Of a DNA stretch of 19,189 bases, positions 15,337-19,189 are shown in pieces. Position numbers and translations under genes: made by a program. The DNA lies in contig CAYJGF010000030.1 of the NCBI GenBank assembly GCA_964369965.1, positions 1 through 19,189 on the forward strand, read 5' to 3'. How positions within the stretch are numbered: the stretch's first letter is position 1; the number at the start of each line of letters is the position of its first letter. The notes below the pieces were generated by a model. The model was not told where the DNA came from, did not search any database, and saw only the letters and a program-made list of their open reading frames with translations. Source of the DNA: CAYJBH01 sp964369965 (GTDB lineage Bacteria > Bacillota > Clostridia > Oscillospirales > Ruminococcaceae).

Positions 15337-16242
15337 ATGTCCTCAATCAAAAAAGCCTATTATCGCTCCAAAAAAAAACATGGTGAGTGGCTGATAGGTT
15401 ACCTTTTTCTCATTCCGAGTTTACTGGGATTTATTGTTTTTGTTGCACTTCCGGTTGTTATAGGCGGCCTTATCTCGTTGACCAACTACGGTGGCTTTGG
15501 TTTTCCGGAGTTTGTAGGTCTGCAGAACTATATTAACATGTTCAGTGATAACTATTTCCGCATTTCACTGCTTAACAATGTTATCTACACCGTCGGCACC
15601 GTCCCGACAACAATTGTCCTTGCACTGTTGCTCGCTGTACTTTTAAATTCAAGTTTGCGTTGCAAAACATTGCTAAAGGCGATGTTCTACCTCCCCTCAA
15701 TCAGCTCTATGGCAATTGTCGGCTTGATTTGGGTGCTGATGTATGCCTCCAACGGTCCTATAAACAGCTTTTTGATCTCGATTGGTGTGCAGGATCCGCC
15801 CTCATGGCTGTTATCCTCCGACACTTCTTTACTATCGGTAATGATAGTGGCAGTATGGAAACAGATCGGCTATTATATGGTGATACTCCTCGCAGGATTG
15901 CAGGCAATACCGACATATTTGTACGAGGCGGCAGACATCGATGGTGCAGGTGTCGTCAAGAAGTTTTTCAAGATAACCATACCTATGTTATCACCGACAC
16001 TTTTCATGGTCACCATTCTGAACATAATCGGTTCATTCCAGGTGTTTGATTTAGTATCAATTATGACGGAGGGCGGTCCCGGTCGCTCCAGCAACGTGCT
16101 TGTATATCGCATATATCAAGAGGGCTTTGTAAACGGTGATTTTGGCTATGCATCCGCACTTTCCTACTTCCTGCTCGCTGTCATTATGATAATAACAATT
16201 TTCCAGTTTAAAAAGCAAAAGGACTGGGTCACATACATGTAA
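15337..16242 (+). CDS. Sugar ABC transporter permease (MalF/UgpA-like)
   Basis: 301 residues, start ATG after GGGAGG. It has a short cytoplasmic basic N-terminus, then about six TM helices beginning with WLIGYLFLIPSLLGFIVFVA. The conserved cytoplasmic EAA loop, EAADIDGAGVVKKFFKITIP, contacts the ATPase. The C-terminus is YASALSYFLLAVIMIITIF. It forms the membrane pore with the next gene product. No ATP-binding subunit is encoded nearby, as is common in Firmicutes where one MsmX-type ATPase serves several importers. It is 12 nt from the second permease, in the same operon. Confidence 0.94.
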   Translation: MSSIKKAYYRSKKKHGEWLIGYLFLIPSLLGFIVFVALPVVIGGLISLTNYGGFGFPEFVGLQNYINMFSDNYFRISLLNNVIYTVGTVPTTIVLALLLAVLLNSSLRCKTLLKAMFYLPSISSMAIVGLIWVLMYASNGPINSFLISIGVQDPPSWLLSSDTSLLSVMIVAVWKQIGYYMVILLAGLQAIPTYLYEAADIDGAGVVKKFFKITIPMLSPTLFMVTILNIIGSFQVFDLVSIMTEGGPGRSSNVLVYRIYQEGFVNGDFGYASALSYFLLAVIMIITIFQFKKQKDWVTYM

Positions 16243-16254
16243 AGGAGAGGTCTC

Positions 16255-17088
16255 GTGAGTCATACCGCACAAAAAAGAATAAAGACAATAGCGTTGACAA
16301 TTATATTGTTTGCACTTGCCTGCACCATGATAGTCCCTTTCGTATGGACGCTATCATCATCGTTCAAGGCAACAAACGCAATCTTTAGCTACCCTATCGA
16401 TTGGGTGCCCGACAACCCTATGATAAGCAACTATCTGACAGTTTTTGAAGAGATGGATTTTCTTCTGTATTTTGGGAATACGGCATTTCTATCCGTCGTT
16501 GTTACCCTCGGGCAGATTATATCCTGTTCACTCGCGGCGTATGCCTTTGCGAAATTACAGTTTACCGGTCGTGACAAGTTGTTTTTATGCTACCTCGGTA
16601 CAATGATGGTGCCATACAACGCCATTTTAATACCGCAATTCATGGTTATAAAGCAACTCAATCTCTACGATACCTTAACTTCCATGATTGTACTGCACAT
16701 ATTCGCGGCGTTTGGTGTGTTTATGTTCCGCCAATTTATGATGAGTTTGCCAAACGAACTGCTGGAAGCGGCACGGATTGACGGTTGTGGTGAGTTGAAG
16801 ATATATTCACGTATTGTCATGCCGATGTGCAAACCGGCTATCGCTACGGTTGGTATATTTACCTTTAATGCTATGTGGAATAACTACATGGCGGCAAAAA
16901 TCTATTTAGTCTCGCCGGAAAACCGCACAATACAGATTGCCCTTGCAGCGTTTAGAACCGATTATAATGTAGAGTACGGACCACTAACGGCGGGTATAGT
17001 AATGTCATTAATCCCCATGCTAATTATCTTTATAGCAGGTCAAAAATATCTGTTACAGGGTATAAAATTCTCCGGAGTTAAAGGATAA
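16255..17088 (+). CDS. Sugar ABC transporter permease (MalG/UgpE-like)
   Basis: 277 residues, GTG start (16255) with AAAGGAGAGG 4-5 nt upstream. The first TM helix IALTIILFALACTMIVPFVW is followed by WTLSSSFKATNAIF, typical of CUT1 inner-membrane subunits. The EAA loop is EAARIDGCGELKIYSRIVMP. The C-terminus QKYLLQGIKFSGVKG is the standard family ending. It is the partner of the preceding permease and the last gene of the importer operon, closed by the terminator that follows. Confidence 0.94.
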   Translation: MSHTAQKRIKTIALTIILFALACTMIVPFVWTLSSSFKATNAIFSYPIDWVPDNPMISNYLTVFEEMDFLLYFGNTAFLSVVVTLGQIISCSLAAYAFAKLQFTGRDKLFLCYLGTMMVPYNAILIPQFMVIKQLNLYDTLTSMIVLHIFAAFGVFMFRQFMMSLPNELLEAARIDGCGELKIYSRIVMPMCKPAIATVGIFTFNAMWNNYMAAKIYLVSPENRTIQIALAAFRTDYNVEYGPLTAGIVMSLIPMLIIFIAGQKYLLQGIKFSGVKG

Positions 17089-17096
17089 ATTAATAT

Positions 17097-17133
17097 AATC
17101 CCCCATATGAGATTAAATTTCATATGGGGGATT
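17097..17133. terminator. Bidirectional rho-independent terminator
   Basis: AATCCCCCATATGA / TCATATGGGGGATT form a perfect 14-bp stem with a 9-nt loop, followed by TTTTTATTTT on the plus strand and preceded by an A/T-rich tract that serves the minus strand. It separates the convergent importer operon and oxidoreductase gene. Confidence 0.9.
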
Positions 17134-17148
17134 TTTTATTTTAGCAGG

Positions 17149-18420
17149 CTATAACCATATCTTTGATTCAAACGCATTTTCATCCTTATCAAGATACTCA
17201 AGATCTGTCGGTGCGTCGCCTAAAAACGGCACATCTATCAGCTCCCCTCCTTGCATTGCAGATCTATGTGCCACCAAGCCCGGCAGGCAAAACTTTGCCG
17301 CCTCCCACACGTTTGTGTATCTTGGATGTTTATCCTGTGCAACACAACAGATGAAATCGTCAATCAAAAAATGATGAGAGCCGTTGTGCCCGTTACGAAT
17401 GTCGCGGTAACTCTTTGGCAATCGCTCTATATGGTGAAGTGGTGCCTCCGCCGAGAAAAAGCCATCGCGCAACTCAACCGGAATATCGTTGTCAATCGGA
17501 CCTTTAAAGTCGGTACAGGTCAGGATAGTGGTTAAATCCAACTCCTCGACCTTTTCACCATGCTCACCGCTACGAAATGCAAATAAACTTCTTCCTGAGC
17601 GCCCTCCGTCGACATAGGTGGCGTTCTCACCCTGGAATAACAGGTTGGTCCCGACGCTCGACGGATTGACCGCACGACGGAACTCGTTAATGCGTATTGA
17701 CCCACCATCCGATGTGCGCATCAACGCCGTCTCGTTGGCAAAGGGATTGTCCCAATCGTTGTTGCCGGCACGGAAAATCTCATCCTCGTTATAGTCCAGC
17801 ACCCCAAAAGCGCAAACTTTCGTTATATGTGCACCGGTTACACTCAGGATACGGCTGACGGTGTGGGTGGCATAAAAAAGTGGTGGTATACCGGCGACGC
17901 GTTTCCAATTTTCTCCCGCAGAATGTTTGTACGGGTCGATAAAGTGCGACATATCATGGTTGTAGGAACTCTGTGCAAAGGTGAAACGTCCAAAGTCCCC
18001 TGCCCTATACCGCTCTCTGCAATATATGACAGCGGCAATATATATGTCGGTCTCAAAGGTGGAAAAAATCAGACCGGATTTTTCCACTAAACTGACGATG
18101 GTCTTACCCTCATCTACATCAATGGTCAGCGGAACAGCGCAGCCGACATGCTTGCCCGCCTCTAACGCTTTTATAACCATCGGTCCGTGCAGATGTCTTT
18201 GCGCAAAGATTGACACCGAAACCGCATCGGACGACAACACGTCATCATACGTCGTTAAAATGTTCTCTTTTGGGATATTCCACTTATTTGCGACTTTTAA
18301 TGCTCGATCGTACCGCTCATCGCAAAGATACATCTTTTCAACATCCGGGTGGTTGACATGTTGCCCAATAAATTGACTGCCAAACCTCCCACAACCCACT
18401 ACCGCTACACACAACCCCAT
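17149..18420 (-). CDS. Gfo/Idh/MocA-family NAD(P)-dependent oxidoreductase
   Basis: 423 residues from ATG 18420, which has TGGAGGA 8 nt upstream; an in-frame ATG at 18462 sits beside the -10 and is rejected. The Rossmann motif is at the N-terminus: VAVVGCGRFGSQF with GCGRFG at 9-14. SIFAQRHLHGPMVIKALEAG (about 69-88) then CAVPLT stands where many members have an EKP lysine motif, so the usual catalytic lysine is not obvious. The C-terminal dimerisation/substrate domain includes PPLFYATHTVSRILSVTGA, with a histidine typical of this group. Such enzymes oxidise or reduce sugars, polyols or anhydro- and amino-sugars. Here it may process a monosaccharide released by the glycosidases. It is monocistronic, and its promoter shares the importer operator, tying it to the same regulon. 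Confidence 0.9.
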   Translation of the reverse strand: MGLCVAVVGCGRFGSQFIGQHVNHPDVEKMYLCDERYDRALKVANKWNIPKENILTTYDDVLSSDAVSVSIFAQRHLHGPMVIKALEAGKHVGCAVPLTIDVDEGKTIVSLVEKSGLIFSTFETDIYIAAVIYCRERYRAGDFGRFTFAQSSYNHDMSHFIDPYKHSAGENWKRVAGIPPLFYATHTVSRILSVTGAHITKVCAFGVLDYNEDEIFRAGNNDWDNPFANETALMRTSDGGSIRINEFRRAVNPSSVGTNLLFQGENATYVDGGRSGRSLFAFRSGEHGEKVEELDLTTILTCTDFKGPIDNDIPVELRDGFFSAEAPLHHIERLPKSYRDIRNGHNGSHHFLIDDFICCVAQDKHPRYTNVWEAAKFCLPGLVAHRSAMQGGELIDVPFLGDAPTDLEYLDKDENAFESKIWL

Positions 18421-18450
18421 GATAAAATCCTCCATCATCCTTATGTTTTT

Positions 18451-18479
18451 ATTGTATAACATAAGTTGCGAGTAGACAA
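18451..18479 (-). promoter_or_regulatory. Promoter of the oxidoreductase gene
   Basis: Minus strand: -35 TTGTCT (18474-18479), 17-nt spacer, -10 TACAAT (18451-18456), about 31 nt before the chosen ATG. The -10 and the spacer length are the same as in the importer promoter. Confidence 0.6.
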
Positions 18480-18500
18480 GGTGGATTTTTGTTCAACCTT
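18478..18500 (-). promoter_or_regulatory. Shared 23-bp inverted-repeat operator, oxidoreductase copy
   Basis: Minus strand: AAGGTTGA, 7 nt, TCCACCTT, with the right half entering the -35. The 12-mer TTCAACCTTGTT on the plus strand (18492-18503) is identical to 13847-13858 in the importer promoter. Confidence 0.6.
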
Positions 18501-18636
18501 GTTTCGTCGAAAATAAATTTAAAATACGGCATATCACATTTGCGAAAGATATTGTTTCCAAACAAAGGCTTCAAAAGGACGACTATAGCCTTGACCCAAT
18601 CTTCCGGTGAGGCGGCATGACAGGCACTGCCCCCCA

Positions 18637-19170
18637 GTAGATAGCTTATTGCTGAACTCTAAGCGTCTTACCAAGATGACAGGAAATATTCTGTTGCTCT
18701 CAACTCTTGATAACAACAAAATAGAGTTAAACAAAACAGTATTTTCAGTTGATGAGTAGGTATGTGATATTATTCTGCTGTTTCAAAAGGAGTGGGAAGC
18801 AAAGAACATCGAGCTCGACATCGATTTAAACAAAATCTCGCTAAATGCAGATAAAAACATTTTGTTTCATATATGGCAAAATCTTGTATTAAATGCGGTA
18901 AAATTCTGCAACGAGAACGGTAGAGTATCCATTAAACTGAAAACTATCAAAAATAACACTGTACAAGCAACCTTTTCAAATACCGGATCATTTGTCGGAA
19001 AGGATGAATTACGGAGAATATTTGAAAAATTCTACCAGTCCGATAGATCAAGAGTGTCGAAAGGCAACGGCCTCTGGCTGCCTATAGTGAAAAGGATAGA
19101 AAACTATTATGTAAATTTATATGTTATTAATATGATTTTTTTTATTTCAGGGGTTGAAATGAGACTAAGT
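18637..19170 (+). pseudogene. Sensor histidine kinase remnant (ATPase domain)
   Basis: One reading frame gives kinase-like text: RLTKMTGNILLLSTLDNNKI (end of the dimerisation helix), then an in-frame TAG at 18757-18759 where glutamine is expected (VDE-stop-VCDIILLF). After it come EWEAKNIELDIDL, IWQNLVLNAVKF (N box), FSNTGSF, LRRIFEKFYQSDRSR and GNGLWLPIVKRI. The G2 box normally reads GxGLGL; here a tryptophan replaces a glycine. The N-terminal sensor, TM region and phospho-histidine are missing. The sequence after about 19090 is very AT-rich and only loosely resembles a kinase C-terminus (GVEMRLSL). A decayed gene, not a partner of the intact system. Upstream, 18504-18636 holds nothing I can identify. 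Confidence 0.75.
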
Positions 19171-19189
19171 TTATGTTATTATATACATC

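Noticed and set aside
18421..18462. Extended start for the oxidoreductase.
   Set aside because: The first ATG overlaps the -10 region; the ATG at 18420 has TGGAGGA upstream and puts the Rossmann motif at the usual N-terminal position.

Overview
The window reads as low-to-mid GC Firmicutes (Clostridia-like, probably gut) DNA. The evidence is strong AGGAGG-type ribosome binding sites, sigma-A promoters (TTGNNN-17-TANAAT), a lipoprotein sugar-binding protein with two permeases and no dedicated ATPase, and a decayed conjugative-element gene at the left edge. No RNA gene, CRISPR array or intact insertion sequence was seen.

The body of the window (about 634-18420) is a glycan utilisation locus with three transcription blocks. 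(1) A leftward operon, from a promoter near 8041 down to 634: a URO-D family methyltransferase-like protein (split by a frameshift), a 52-codon ORF that looks like the tail of a GH2 enzyme, a sulfatase, a GH43 enzyme, a GH110-like beta-helix enzyme and a second sulfatase. (2) A rightward unit starting from the same divergent region: a LuxR-type response regulator, a seven-TM histidine kinase, a clan GH-D (GH27/31/36-like) glycosidase and a GH35 beta-galactosidase. It is followed by a separately promoted ABC importer (lipoprotein and two permeases, with an intercistronic hairpin after the lipoprotein gene). (3) A leftward Gfo/Idh/MocA oxidoreductase, convergent with the importer across a strong bidirectional terminator.

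None of the enzymes has a signal peptide; only the binding protein does. The apparent plan is to import oligosaccharides made by others and dismantle them in the cytoplasm. GH110 activity (alpha-1,3-galactosidase), GH35 (beta-galactosidase), a GH-D enzyme and two formylglycine sulfatases together fit a sulfated alpha/beta-galactan such as carrageenan oligosaccharides. Sulfated, alpha-galactosylated host glycans are an alternative. The substrate is inferred, not shown.

The most notable non-coding signal is a shared operator. A 23-bp inverted repeat, AAGGKTGA-N7-TCMACCTT, occurs with identical spacing over the -35 of the importer promoter and of the oxidoreductase promoter. A matching half-site lies at the promoter of the leftward enzyme operon. 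This suggests one regulator controls the whole locus.

The edges are decayed: a truncated DUF3991/Toprim-like mobile-element gene on the left, and a histidine kinase pseudogene (in-frame stop, damaged ATP-binding glycine box) on the right.
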